A stretch of DNA of 64,000 nucleotides from Diabrotica undecimpunctata (taxonomy: Eukaryota; Arthropoda; Insecta; Coleoptera; Chrysomelidae): positions 68,756,660-68,820,659 of the forward strand of contig NC_092810.1 in NCBI RefSeq assembly GCF_040954645.1, read 5' to 3'. Below are positions 1-11,619 of the stretch, one piece after another (within the stretch, counting starts at the first letter, position 1; each line of letters opens with the position of its first letter). The translations under genes were made by a program, and so were the position numbers. The notes beneath the pieces are model-generated. The model had not been told where the DNA came from, ran no database searches, and saw only the letters and a program-made list of their open reading frames with translations.

Positions 1-216
1 AAAATTGGAAACTACAGACCTATCTATCAGCTTGTTATCTCATTTATATATCTCTGTAACAGACTGGGACGTAAGCTAGATTTTCACCAACCACTAGAAC
101 AATCCGGATTTAGGAGTGGCTTTGGAACGAACGACCACCTACAAGTAATAAAATTCTTGATAGAGAAAGTTATAGATTACAACAAGACTCTCCAGTCCAC
201 CATAGCTGTATGTTAA
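1..216 (+). pseudogene. RTE-type non-LTR reverse transcriptase fragment
   Basis: Frame 1 is open from the window edge to a stop at 214-216. It carries the RT block NYRPI near the start and QSGFRSGFGTNDHL around residues 35-48, the usual fingers-domain blocks of RTE-like and related non-LTR polymerases. The catalytic FADD/YADD block is absent because the fragment ends early. The left end is cut by the window, so the true extent is unknown. It abuts a Tc1-like element that begins about 60 bp downstream. Clade assignment is from motif memory only. Confidence 0.6.
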
Positions 217-274
217 GAACTCTTACAGTGTGCAGTGTTGATCATAGGTACACAACTCTTCTTAGGGATATATA

Positions 275-1655
275 TACACACAATCACCACGTATTTCAAA
301 TCAATATTTATTTCTTTTGAAAAAACTTGTTATTGCGAAGAATAAAGGTTTTTATTGAAAATTAACAAACCGATCAAACAATCAGATAACACAGCTCGGT
401 ACGTTATAGAATATTTGCTTTAGTTGTACATTAAATGAAAATAAATACTTACTTTTGCGTTCAAAAACGAAAATTTGCCTTATGTGGGGTTAATGCAGGT
501 GGAAAGGGGAAAGATTATTGGTCTTGTGGAATAAGAAATGTCTCAGAGGGACATAGCGGCAGTGGTTGACGTAACACAGGGCGTTGTATCAAAAACTTAT
601 GCTAGGTATCAGGAATTAGTAACCCTTAAGAAAAGAACAAAACAAAGTGGCCAAAAAGTAACAATGGCTCGCCACGATCGTTTCATTGGCCAATTAACTA
701 GATGAGACTCAACAATTTCTCACCTACAGCTCGAATGGCAACTTTTGGACGCTACAGGTTTAAGTGTTTCAGTTGAAATGATAAGAAAAAGACTTCTTAC
801 CCAAGTACTATACAGCAGTAGACAGTTCTGGGTTCCCGAGTTATCCACACAGCTCAATATTGATTGCCTAAATTGGTGTCTTTAACACCAAAACTGGATC
901 ATTAGAAATTTTAAGTCGGAACTAGGATTTGTGAAAAATCATATGATCGACGAATTCCTGTTCTTAGAGAGCGAACAAGACAAGCAAAAATAGAAATTAC
1001 CAGATCTGTTCACAGATATAAAGGAGAAAGTGTCATGTTCTGAGAAGGCATTATGACCAGTAAAAAAACTTACTTAATTTTCATCTAACCAATAACAGCT
1101 CGTAGGTATGTTGATTTAGTTCTAGAAACTGTAGTTAGGCTCTGAAGAGGTGCAATAGGAAAAAATTTAATTTTCATGCATAATAATGCGCCTGCAGATA
1201 CCAGAAGAGTGATTATAGACTTCTTTGAAGCAAAAGATATCACTGTTTTGGAATGACCTACTTGCTTACCCGACCTTAACCCTATAGAGCAAGTGTAGGA
1301 TATGCTTAAAAGAAGAATTAGAGCTTACCAGAAGAATTCACAAAACATTGCAGAACTAGTACAAGCTGCTCTTGAATGGAACAACCTGCCACAACACAAT
1401 ATTGACAATTTGTTTAGGAGCATGCCCACTCAAATTCAAGCTTGGATAAAGGTTAGGGGTGGTTCCACTGACTACTAAAAAAACACAAATAAATAAAAAA
1501 AAATTAAAGATTAGTCGTTTTACATTGAAAATGTTTATGTTAATAACCTTAAAGCAAGTGGTTTCAGTTTATTATTTCAAGAGTTTACCGTTTACTTTAA
1601 TTTTTATGTATTGGTGATTAAATTGCTTTAAAATAAATATTCTTTGACTTTGTAT
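275..1655 (+). mobile_element. Tc1-like DNA transposon, copy 1 (defective)
   Basis: Same family as the copy at 20160-21423. The 5' end matches that copy's terminus, starting at a TA followed by CACACAA, but lacks about 16 bp just inside the tip. The right end stops matching near 1655, before the terminal repeat, so this copy is 3'-truncated. Leader and trailer, including AATAAATATTCTTTGACTT near 1640, match the second copy. It holds the transposase remnant at 538-1478. Confidence 0.75.
538..1478 (+). pseudogene. Tc1-like transposase, broken
   Basis: A DDE transposase that would cut and paste its element at TA sites. The N-terminal helix-turn-helix region reads MSQRDIAAVVDVTQGVVSK, and the C-terminal block PDLNPIEQV holds the third acidic residue. 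The second catalytic block reads MHNNAP where the family has MHDNAP, so the second aspartate is changed to asparagine. Many stops and frameshifts break the frame, for example after IGQLTR and after WCL. The expected end GGSTDY followed by a stop is at 1476-1478. Not functional. The second copy keeps this aspartate but lost the third block, so the two lesions differ. Confidence 0.8.
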
Positions 1656-4139
1656 GTTTGACCCCGACATGAAATAGAGGAGGTTATTTGAAGGTGATGG
1701 GCTGTGAGGTTTTTGGTAAAAGTTTTAGCTGGATAAACGTTTTCATTTCGATCTTCACAGGGTTTTTGAACAAACCCCACATGTTTTACAAAAAAACAAA
1801 ATTCTAATGTGTGTAAAATGTTTTGAAAATTAAATGCAAGTATTTAAAAATAACACAATAACTACAAACAAAAACTAAAACTTACTAAATATATACGCAC
1901 AGTTTGTTTTTTTAAAGCTGCCATTATAATCATATATTCCTAGAGTCCATTTGATTTAACGGCCATTGTTTATATTTCTTATTTCACAACAACGTTCAGA
2001 TTAGTGTATCACTTTCAATCATATTTCCAAGATGCAATAACACGAAAACAAAAGTAAACACAACAATAGAATGATCTGTTCGACACCAACGTAATTAAGT
2101 TGTTTTTGTTGTTTCTTGTTAATTGATAGACATCATCATTCCATTAGGGGATTGGTGCAACTGACTATCAGGATATTTAAAGAATGCTTAGCCACTTAAT
2201 GTGGTATTACTAATTAATGATTCTCATTATAAAGTACTATGTATTAGTAATTATTATGCACATATATTTAAGTAAGCAAGTGTGTATGTAAATATTTCTT
2301 TTTTTTTAATACTTAAGTATACTAGAGCAAAAGTCTGTATATTTTCTCATTTGTCGCAAAACATTGATTGTTTAATAATTTTGTTTACGTCAGGAGATTG
2401 TTAAATTATATATTTTTTAAGACACATCTACAGCTGCATAACATATTGCCGTGATAATCATCAACTCGTAATTAAACTAGATGAAGAGGAATAAAAAAAG
2501 GCATTTACAACAAGATGATGCAACAGCAAAAACAACATTAGAAACAATGTAATCCCAAAATTTTTGATGATAATAATAAACAATAACAATCTAAATTCAT
2601 TTCTATCGATGCTTGAAGTTAATTTTCAATATTAGTTCAGAATTAATATTTCAATATTAATATAGGTTCCAACTCCCCAGTTGAGGTTAGTTCTACCCCA
2701 AGGTAAAAGCGTACTTCGGCATAGGGTAGATTTAGAAGTTAACGATAAATAGAGGTTAATTCCAAAATTTCATCATAATCGATGTGTGTTGATGAAAATC
2801 GGAGGTTATGTCATATTTTTACCGTGGTACAGTGGACTAACATAAAAAAACTAATTTAACGCAAATTCATAACCTGGAAGAACTGAAAAATCGCATAACA
2901 CAAAGTTTTCATTGGATTTAGAGGAGATAGTTTCTGTTTAGATTTAAATAGGCAACGTTCCCAACGGTGAAAAACAGAGTTTCATGAAAACTTGTTTACT
3001 ATACGTTCATTACGTCTACCCCCTCATTCATTTTGTTTTAGATTGATTCAACTTTTTGTACATGCAATTAACAATTTTTTTATAAGATTTAAGTTTTTGA
3101 CCAAACTATCTTCAAAGATCTTCAGCGTTAACTTTGGCCTTAGAAGGTACACGAGTATATGTATAAAGATAGCCACCGCTTCATTACAAACAGTAATGAC
3201 TCCACAGGAATGTTAGATTCTAAAGTAACCAGGTTCTTATTAAGCAGATGGAAGCTCATTTTGCATTATTTTCCTATATCCCAGTACTTTTATAAATTAC
3301 TTAAATTTGACCGCACATATGATAAATGAGGTTTTCCTTTAAATGAACATGTGTCCGATTTATTTCAAATTCCTGAAAAATATCTATCTTGTATTTATTA
3401 CAAAGATATCCAAAAGAACTAAATCTTTCTCTCAGTTTCTTTATATTCGTGTTTAAAAGTAAGTACAAATTTATTCTTTATAACTTATTCTTTATAATTT
3501 AGGTTGGGAATATTTATATTACTTATTATTATATATAAGTGGTAGTAACTAAAATGACAAACCACGATTTTTTATTGCATACCCTACATTATTTCATTCA
3601 TGATTTCCCTCGATAGCTACATATTACCTATAGAATTTTATATAGATATATGGGTGGATCAACCGTAATCAGTTTTTTTATAATTATCCCTTCATACACT
3701 GTAAACAAAAAATGGATTTATAATCAATTTATCAATATTTTTAAAATCATCGAGTGAGTAGGCGCCACAGAAATTTCATGAAGCAGAAATTTTATCGTAA
3801 ATATTTTACAGTAAACATTAATTACTTAGAACACTGACTCAGATCCGCAACAAATAAAATAAATATGATGCAAAGAACTTATCGTTGAACATTTTTTTAT
3901 TAAATTTATGTAAAAAAAAATTAAAAAGAATTTATTCAAGCGAGAATTGGACGTGGAGACCGGGGAATGGCATATGTATGTCGACAAAAAGTAATCTCCA
4001 AATGAATGTTTTAAAAATATTCTGGGGAAGCTCAAAAACTTGCAATTAATATACATATAAAATAAAAAATAATATTTAAGAGCAGAATACATAAAAGGAG
4101 AAATTACTAGTTAATATTTTACATAAATTAAAAATTGAT
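1656..4139. other. AT-rich interval without recognised features
   Basis: No ORF here carries a motif I recognise. Short open frames near 2992-3216 and 3826-4092 have the biased composition of random AT-rich sequence. The sequence from 1656 (GACCCCGACATG) onward does not match the Tc1 family. Possibly old decayed repeats. Confidence 0.4.
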
Positions 4140-4720
4140 CAGGCCACAGCAGCTTTCTCAGAAGGATGTCCAAGATATTATAGATATTCTGTAGCAGAGA
4201 GCTTGTCACTATGGATCCGCTTACTTCGCTGTATGTGTTCTGGGTCTTACTTTATGGTGTGGCGATAAGACTTGAGACTTTAGAAATATGGTGCTATAAA
4301 AGAATTTTAAAATTTTGTTGGGTGGAGAAGATTCGAGAACATCTCAATATCGAGTAGTTCAGACATGTAATGAGAGGCCCCAAATATCGGTTGCTACAAA
4401 ATATTAAGCATGGAAAATACCAGATAAACGCTGTCCAGGATGAAGAAAGACCATGGTTGAAACATTTGGGAGATTGGTATAGTATTGATATACGTACACT
4501 ATTTAGGGTGGCAGTGAATAAGATTAAAATAGCTAAGCAGGTAACTAAGCTGCTGAAGAACATAGATATAGAAAAGGAAAAACTATTCAGGTTCATTAAC
4601 CAACAAGAGTCAACGTATTTGAGAATAGTAATAAGCAGATTTAGGATTATTGGATTAAGGGACTTAACACTAATCTATTGTTGGTTCATACATAAAGTAT
4701 CAATTATGTGTATATAAAGA
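4140..4720 (+). pseudogene. RTE-type endonuclease-RT, C-terminal remnant
   Basis: The tail of an endonuclease-reverse transcriptase. Around 4370-4640 the frame reads RGPKYRLLQNIKHGKYQ, then WLKHLGDWYSIDIRTLFRVA, the family's 'RG.RY.LLQ.I..GKI' and 'SWL..LRDW....LFR.A' blocks. Upstream, 4140-4370 holds broken pieces of the preceding thumb/connection region in several frames. The same domain recurs at 22865-23617 (minus strand), 44704-45325 and 61840-61926. Palm and endonuclease are absent, as expected for a 5'-truncated copy. Confidence 0.7.
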
Positions 4721-4799
4721 CGACAAAAAATTAAAATAAATTTACTTTTCATTTATTTTTAAAGTAAAAAAGGATTAATAAACTGTTAAAGGCAAGATT

Positions 4800-5241
4800 T
4801 GAATTTATGAAATAATAGTGAGACCAACTAACAGGTATGCATATGAAACTTGGACAATGAATCAAAGAGAAGAAAAAAATTTCGAAATTTGTGAGAGGAA
4901 AATCCTGAGAAAAGTTTTTGGTGGGATAAAGTAGGCTAATGGGGAATGGAGCAGAACAACAAACTGGGAGCTAATGGAGATTTATAAGAGAGCCAAAATA
5001 ACGCAGAAAATCAGAGCACAAAGAGTTAGGTGCTTGGGACATGCTTTACGAATGCCAAAACAAAGAAACGTCCTAAGAGTCCTACAAGCAAGAGAACAAT
5101 GACAGAAGAGAGAGACCACGAAGGAAGAGGTTTGATACCGTCTTGACCGACATAGAAGAAATGGGAACAAAAGACTCGAAAGTACAAGTGAAGGACTGTA
5201 AAGAGTGGAAAAAACTAGTTAAGACTATAAAAAGGAATTAA
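4800..5241 (+). pseudogene. Non-LTR retrotransposon RT C-terminal remnant (second RTE-like family)
   Basis: The translation reads YAYETWTMN, FEICERKILRKVFGG, then NWELMEIYKRAKITQKIRAQ and RCLGHALRMP. These follow the order YG.E.WT / ERKILR.IFG / R..ELY.LY....I...R..RLRWLGHV.RM of insect endonuclease-RT tails. Stops at about 4932 and 5101 and several substitutions break it. It directly follows another RTE tail at 4140-4720. The catalytic palm is missing. Confidence 0.7.
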
Positions 5242-5774
5242 TTGAAAACATATTTTTTTAAAAATAACATGTATGAAATGGTAAAAGTTCAACATTATAT
5301 TATGCATTATATTTCTTCTTGAAATGCAAAAGCATGACTTTGCTTAGATTTTCCATTGTGAAGCCTTACTTCCTATCTTCTGCTACTTGTACTTATCTAC
5401 TTGAGCACAACCCATTTCTTCATATTTTTACAACTTTCATAGATTCATATAATAGTAAGCATTTTGTTTGCAATCGTTTGATGTATTCTGGGATTTTTGA
5501 GAAGTGAGTTGTTATGAGTGTAACATTCTTTCGGATCACAAGGTTTTAAAAAATTAATTCAAATGGCTTTTGTTTCGGAAGTTAGAAATTTCTCAATGTT
5601 CTGTAATACAACCAAAAAAAACACGACTAGGTGAGCGAAAAAAGTAAGTGATTTTATATTGTTGAATCGTACCCACGTAATGTAATGCTGGCTGTTCCTG
5701 GCCTCTATAGAGAGCTTTAATTTCAACCACACATTAAGCACAGAACAACAGGAGCAACAATAAAAAAGCTCACA

Positions 5775-7081
5775 TTTTTAATTTGATCGAAAGGATCGTT
5801 GAAGTAGAGTATATACTCAATCCTCGTTCCCCAGCGTGTGACAACTGGCTCTAGTGGATGAGGAAGAGCTAATAGTTGTCTTTGTCTATTTGTATGAAGC
5901 AAGCTTTGAAGAACACTTTTTTACTCTAGTTAACATTTCCGTGCTTCGTATTTCCTACACGATGTATTTCATGGATCAAGCACCAAGTAAAACATGGTAT
6001 TGGGAGAGAACAGCTGAAGGGACTGTCCCGCTTTCACCATATACAGAGCAGTATCAGAAATGAATAGACAAATCTTTTCGACCATAGTGGGTCCAGGAAA
6101 CAAATGTTTAACGCTGTCGTCGATAACTCTGGTTATTGTTGCATGGTCTGTTTTATCCAATTCTATGTAATCAAGCAGACATGTATTTTTTTTTTAATTT
6201 ACGATACTGTGCACGTTCCAAAAGAATGGCTAATATCAGTCTTCCTCTAATACAAAAAAAAACCCACGAAAGGATATGCGGAGAATATAGAATAACAGGA
6301 AACTGGAACTTTAAAAACGCTTTGACACTGAAGAGTATAAACATGTTAAGGTTATGGAGTCCTCAATTATTTCAAACTATGGAAGATTATAAAGTTGTTA
6401 ATAATGGAACCACTGCAGATTTATATTCCATGATGGATATTCTTAAACCTAAAAATGATGGTAGATGTACAGCAAATGTAGGACACCCAGGAGTTTCTAT
6501 AAACTCAATTAATGTATCCAGTTCTGCCATTGCGGGATATTTTGTCAGATATGGAGGAGAAGACTCTGAACCAAGTGTGCCTATTAGAAGATTAGCTACG
6601 AATCTGCCACAGCTGTCGGTCGTTTTATTAGCAAAATCAACATTAATTTGTCCTGCAACTCACTCCTAGTCTTGTCAATCATGTTTTCATACAAAGTAGA
6701 CCTAACATTTTTACGATGTGTAGATTCGTTGGGAATATTGACACAGTATTTCTTAAGGAAGTTTTTAATTATCTCATGATTCGGTTTATTAAAAGGTATA
6801 CTACTTGTGACTAGAGATTTACATAAGTCTGTATGGAACTCATTACCAGAGGATTGAGGTTTTTTTAGAAGACGTTGACGTGGTTCTTCACGATTTTGTC
6901 TTGATCGAAGTATGCTTCCATTTACATGCTGTTGCACTTGAAACTTTTTTGTAGATTGAATCACCTTTTCACAAAAACAGCAATACAAAATGTCTCCATT
7001 ATATGAAAACCGATTGAGATAATCTTCAATCCAACTCTGTACACTTTTCTTAACTGGAGGGATTGTAAAAAAACTAGACAT
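5775..7081 (-). pseudogene. hAT-like transposase with CGBP1-like N-terminus, broken
   Basis: Read from 7081 leftward. Residues 1-45 have a BED-like zinc-binding start (DILYCCFCEKVIQSTKK, then QQHVNGSILRS) as in CGG-repeat-binding-protein-1-like insect transposases. NEFHTDLCKSLVTSSIPFNK and LKKYCVNIPNESTHRKN follow, then DSCGRFVANLLIGTL near 6565-6612. After an unrelated block (about 6165-6560) the family resumes with LDKTDHATITR, KICLFISDTALYMVKAGQSL and, in another frame near 5800-5880, LEPVVTRWGTRIEY and NDPFDQIKNV. The C-terminal dimerisation domain is absent. At least two frame breaks and one insertion make it non-functional. Confidence 0.7.
6165..6560 (+). other. Block of unknown origin inside the hAT transposase, open on the plus strand
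   Basis: This block separates two parts of the minus-strand hAT transposase and has no match to that family. On the plus strand it lies in a frame open from 6136 to 6669. It includes ICGEYRITGNWNFKNALTLK, LWSPQLFQTMEDYKVVNNGT and SINSINVSSSAIAGYFVRYG, which looks protein-like rather than random, but I do not recognise it. Both ORF ends run antisense through hAT sequence, so the ORF limits are not those of a real gene. It may be captured coding sequence or another element's fragment. Confidence 0.35.
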
Positions 7082-7274
7082 ACAATATACAAAACTTTGA
7101 AGTGTTTCACATGAAACAGGGAAATTTAATGAGCACTCTCGTAAAAAAACAACACGGTTCCGTTCAACATGAAGTAAAAACTAACACCAACTGAACTAGC
7201 AAATAAGGTAAATTGTTGCTTCTGTCGAGATTCATCATGAGGTCCGGAATGCTGGCTTACGGTGTAAAGCCGGG

Positions 7275-7446
7275 ATCCAACGAGTTTTCATATAATGGAG
7301 ACATTTTGTATTGCTTTTTTTGTGAAAAAGTGATTCAATCTACAAAGAAGTTTCAAGTGCAACAGCATGTAAATAGAAACATACATCGATCAAGACAAAA
7401 TCGTGAAGAACCACGTCAACGTCTTCTAACAAAACCTCAATCCTCT
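7275..7446 (+). pseudogene. hAT-like transposase N-terminal fragment, inverted duplicate
   Basis: The plus strand here repeats the hAT N-terminal segment found on the minus strand at about 6850-7010: FSYNGDILYCFFCEKVIQST, then QQHVNRNIHRSRQNREEPRQ. The two copies face each other across about 260 bp. A few substitutions differ, including CCF to CFF in the zinc motif. The flanks (7210-7274 and 7447-7560) are more GC-rich than the surroundings and are unidentified. Confidence 0.65.
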
Positions 7447-7576
7447 GAGAATGGCAATCCTGCTCACCACGCCGACCGAAGATGGCCAAGTCAGCCCTAT
7501 TCGACGGTGTGTGAACTGGTAGGTTTGGCGCGAGGACTGTCACACAAGGCGCAGTTGGATTCGGCTTAATACTCAC

Positions 7577-8500
7577 TTAAGCCTATGTACGTGCGGAGTT
7601 GAATAGAAAAGTATACCTATATACATAGCATATACCTACCTACCTACTGTATTGTTTTGAGTACAAATAGAGGAAAGTTGTATAATCCGAAGTATATCAA
7701 TACTAATGTTAAAATAAATTGGCAACAGTAAAAGGCACCAAATACGAATTAATCAAGCAAACAATTAAAACGAAACTAAAAAATAAAAATAATTAAGGGT
7801 TTCTATGTAGCCAGTTTCTTATCTTACTTACCTAAATAGGTTTTTATATAATTTCTTCCTTTGTACTCTCAGATAATCCACAAAAAGTACAAAACTGGTA
7901 ACAAAAGATAATAATAATAATTGTACTACTAATTGTACGAGTTTTACACAAAATAATATATTCACAATAAATTCTAATCAATAAATACACACAAAACACA
8001 CAAAATTTAAAACCACCAAGAAAAAAACGCTATGTAAGGCTTGTATTATTATTATCGTCGAACACTTTATGTACTTTATACTTTTACTTAAACGATGAGC
8101 TGTGGTACTTTTTTATAAAAAATTTACTGATCAAAGTTACTCACTCTGTTATCAGATAAGTACTTAAAATTTGTTAATTATATTACTCATAGATTTCTTT
8201 TTAAAATAACATAATAGCAATTAATATTATTTATAAAAATACCTTTAAATATATGAGATGTATTAAGTTAAAAATAAAAAGACTATAAATGTTTATTCAA
8301 TTTTGCAAACAAATGGTAACACCAAACATTAGTGATTAGTTTAATTTAAACTAAGTATAGAAAATTGATTTAGACAAGGCGCCCTTTTAAGGGCTTATTA
8401 CAGCCCTTGGTAATATGGTCAAAAATATGACTATATTTTATAATAGAATTTGCATCTGACATTACTATAACAGCTCATTAGAAGAAAACATTCAAAAAAA
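7577..8500. other. AT-rich interval without recognised features
   Basis: No coding motif, terminal repeat or tandem array could be supported here. It contains short CTAC repeats near 7635 and A/T runs. Confidence 0.4.
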
Positions 8501-8555
8501 TAAAAAATTGAATTTAAAAAAACAAATTGAGCGGACTAATCAATCAAACAGAAAA

Positions 8556-8735
8556 CGCAACTTTAAGAATTTAGAATCAATGGATAGAATATTGAAATAT
8601 TTAGATGTACTGATATTCAAAAGAAAACTTCATAAACGAGTGGACACTAAAGAGAAAAAAGAATGGAACAATCACATCAGTAGAATGGTGGCCACAAGAG
8701 TTGTTATAATAGCACAGGAAAAATCACTGCCTTAA
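8556..8735 (+). pseudogene. RTE-like retrotransposon 3' coding tail
   Basis: Reads KEKKEWNNHISRMVATRVV before a stop. This matches the insect RTE-like tail 'R..EWN.HI.RM...R.V..AR...P.GRRS.GRPRKRW', seen better preserved at 40520-40660. Only about 60 codons remain. Confidence 0.6.
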
Positions 8736-8935
8736 CTGAGTCAAAAGCAACTAAGTTAGTTGCTTTCATCAGGTCCTCGTAGACACATCGTCTCAGGACC
8801 AGCAACTTCACGTTGAGTCATACGTCGCCATGTTACCAAATCCAATGGTAACTTTAACATCATAAAATGTATCACCATAATATAATGTAAACTAAATTTA
8901 AATAACAATTTTTAACGGGTTGTTATCCACATATT

Positions 8936-9062
8936 TAGTGGCTCAATACATGTATACCCACCTAGTGCACTGATGATGGAATATGGATTCCGAAAATGTT
9001 TTGTGATATAGCCCGATTAGGTTTTTAAATTATATACCTTTTATAAAGGATTTTTAATAAAA
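8936..9062 (+). repeat. Short interspersed repeat, half copy of the 10.2 kb palindrome family
   Basis: Contains TGGCTCAATACATGTATA, then CTGATGATGGAATATGGATT and TAGCCCGAT. This matches the spacer and right arm of the palindrome at 10155-10385. Here only one arm is present. Confidence 0.7.
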
Positions 9063-9398
9063 TTTTGTATTTAAAATATATTTATTTCGTTGAAATCATA
9101 GAAGTATAACTTCTTACCTGCGTACAAAGTACACACATATTCTTTTTTTATAATAATAGACTCGCACTGCACTTTGACAACAAGTAGTAAACAAATTTGT
9201 ACTTACGCCTTGACTTTGCCATTAAGTTCACAGCATACCTAGGTACCTGCTTGTTTTGCGAAAAATTAAATACAGACATGCGTATCATTAACAAAATACG
9301 TTTATTTCGAAAACGTGTGTACTTTTTGGATTTGAAACAAGAATACCTTTTTTGTGTAGAATTGAATGTTATTTCATGTTTTTTTCCTAGAACGTTTA

Positions 9399-9603
9399 TA
9401 CAGGGCGGACAAAAAATTATATCCACATTACTGAACCAATGTTATAGTAGGTGGCGCCACCTAGTGTCAATGGTAAAACTAATATCATTTTTATATTAAG
9501 CATACTAAAAAATAGCAAGATACCAAATTTCACTTAAATCGGTTGAATCGTTTTCAATATATCCCTAAAAATAATATAAAAAAAATTAATTAATCACCCT
9601 GTA
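9399..9603. mobile_element. Candidate MITE with CAGGG/CCCTG ends
   Basis: Begins TACAGGGCGGACAAAAAATT and ends AATTAATCACCCTGTA, so the outer 7 bp are inverted repeats and the next bases are AT-rich. About 205 bp long, with no coding sequence. The ends resemble those of the larger element at 24455-25608. Confidence 0.45.
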
Positions 9604-9765
9604 GAACGAAAACTAGCAACACTTTGCCTAAGCAATTTGAACTCAAAAAGAAGATTATATTTTACCAAATCCCCACAACGAAGATTTTGAAATTGATGAT
9701 TCTTAAAATGACATCTCGAGTGTAACACCTGTGCATCAGTATGCGAGTAAATAAGTAGAGCATAC

Positions 9766-11358
9766 TTGGCTCATCCTCCAAGAATTAGTAGACGATCAAA
9801 GCAGAACATCTTCCGAGAACGAGGTCTTCATAACGAAGGTGTCGTCGCGTCTATTACAGAGTCACTTTTTAAATTTCTCCACGATGACATAATCGACGTA
9901 ATTATCCGCCACACTAATGAGGGGGCTGAAAGGAAGAATGTGGAGAAAATCGTCAAATCTGAATTACTGGCTTTTACTGGTATTTTAATTTTGATAGGTG
10001 TAAATTTGGATACTAAGCTGAAATGCCATCATTTGTAGTCAAAAGCATTTGGCAGGGCTATCTACGTTGGTACAATGAGCAGAAACAGATTTGTACATTT
10101 CCACAAGGAAACTAAGTTCCTGTAGCTGGCTGTATACCATGTATCACAAAAAATGTATTTAAAAATTCCTTTATAAAAGGCATATATTAAAATACCTTAT
10201 CGGGCTACATCACAGAACGTTTTCGGAATTAATATTCCATCATCAGTGCTATCTGGGTGCTATCTGTGGCTCAAAACATGTACATCTAGAGTACTGATGA
10301 TGGAATATTAATTCCGAAAACGTTCTGTGATCTAGCCCGATAGGGTGTTTTAATATATACCATTTATAAAAGAAATTTTAAATAGATTATTTATAGATTT
10401 GTTAAAGTTTTGCGATAAGGTAAGAACGGCGAAAGAAACATAAATTTGTAACACTTAGAAATATCTTTGAATTATTGAACGAGACATTCCTAAGATACTT
10501 TACTACAGGATTGAATGTTTTCATTGATGAGATGATGTCCCTGTTTTGAGGAAGGTGTCCTTTTAAAGTTTGGGATTCTCATTCGAATGTTAGCAGATTT
10601 TAAATCTCGTTACGTTCTGAAAATGGAGGTTTATTCTAGAAAGGTGAAAAGGATGACACCAGAATCTGGAGAACCAAAAGGTACTGTGAAGTGTCCAGCT
10701 GAACCAATAGAGAAAGTCGCAATTATACTTCCATAAAGTTAGTAGAAGAACTATATAAAGATTTTGAACTCACTATGGTGGGTACAATGCAACAAAACCG
10801 CAAAAATATACCTGACGTTACCAAAAGAACTTAAAATAGGAAACTATACTGAAGTGTATTCGCCTTTACGGATTCCCAGTCCGGAACTCTCCGGAAGAAT
10901 AAGACTGATATAAATCCTGGGTCGCATTCTATAATGCGACCCAGGACGGAGTCTACACAATAGACCAAATGGCGAGGAAATACAGTTTCAGGAGATCTAC
11001 ACGGAGGTGACCATTGTCAACATTCTTTACATTATTAGACATTGCTTCCTTGAACCTTCCTTTTCTCCACTTAACCACCCAGAATGGAATATAAAAAATA
11101 TTCCATTTTAATATTTCAATTTAAGAACATAAAAATCTTAAAGGCGTAAATGAAGTTGAATCTGACGATACACCTCACACTACAAAAACGTGGTATTCCA
11201 TTTGCATCAAAGAAGCTATTGGTAGAAAGGAAGGTGTAAAAAACTAAGACAACCGTAGTGTGCGCGAAGTGCAATATATATTTTTGTGGCAAACACAGTG
11301 AAAAAACCAATGTCTTTTTCAGTTGCAGAGATGCTGCAGTTGAACATTGGAAGCTAGA
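9766..11358 (+). pseudogene. piggyBac-like transposase, degraded, split by a palindrome
   Basis: The N-terminal domain reads FLHDDIIDVIIRHTNEGAER, then ELLAFTGILILIGV and GTMSRNRFVHFHK, as in PGBD4-type piggyBac transposases. After the inserted palindrome (10155-10385), broken frames continue with MLADFKSRYVLKMEVY and DGVYTIDQMARKYSFRRSTR, the decayed 'YN.TKGGVD..D......R.TRRWP' block. Near 11260-11330 a Cys/His tail reads AKCNIYFCGKHSEKT. Several stops make it dead. A possible 3' tip, CGTTTAAGGG followed by TTAA at 11615-11618, would fit piggyBac target preference. Confidence 0.75.
10155..10385. repeat. 231-bp palindrome inserted in the piggyBac copy
   Basis: Left arm 10155-10248 and right arm 10292-10385 are inverted and about 90% alike, with a 43-bp spacer that repeats GTGCTATCTG. 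The arms share CAGAACGTTTTCGGAATTAA and its complement. Each arm carries CTGATGA, a GGAAT/ATTCC stem and GAAA. A single-arm relative is at 8936-9062. Confidence 0.8.
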
Positions 11359-11619
11359 TTAGGCTTCTTATTTCAGACTGTTTTTTAATAGTTCGTTAGT
11401 TTTTTAATGTTTGTAGTTGTACATAGTTTCTATTAATATTTCAGAAAATGCTGTGTGTACTAAGCATAAGATTCAAGTTTATTCCAATTCTATAACATTT
11501 GCATTATAACATTTGTAACAACTCACAATAAATATATTATCAATTTTCGAGATGGACATTTTTTACCCACCTTTGGGCATACATGGAACCTACATATTGA
11601 TGGGCGTTTAAGGGTTAAA

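Noticed and set aside
2992..3216. 74-codon open frame in the left interval
   Set aside because: No recognisable domain, and flanks are AT-rich non-coding sequence. Treated as chance.
5854..6063. Plus-strand ORF beginning MDEEELIVV, reminiscent of a Harbinger transposase start
   Set aside because: It lies antisense to hAT transposase sequence whose motifs (TRWGT, FISDTALYMVKAG) are much stronger.
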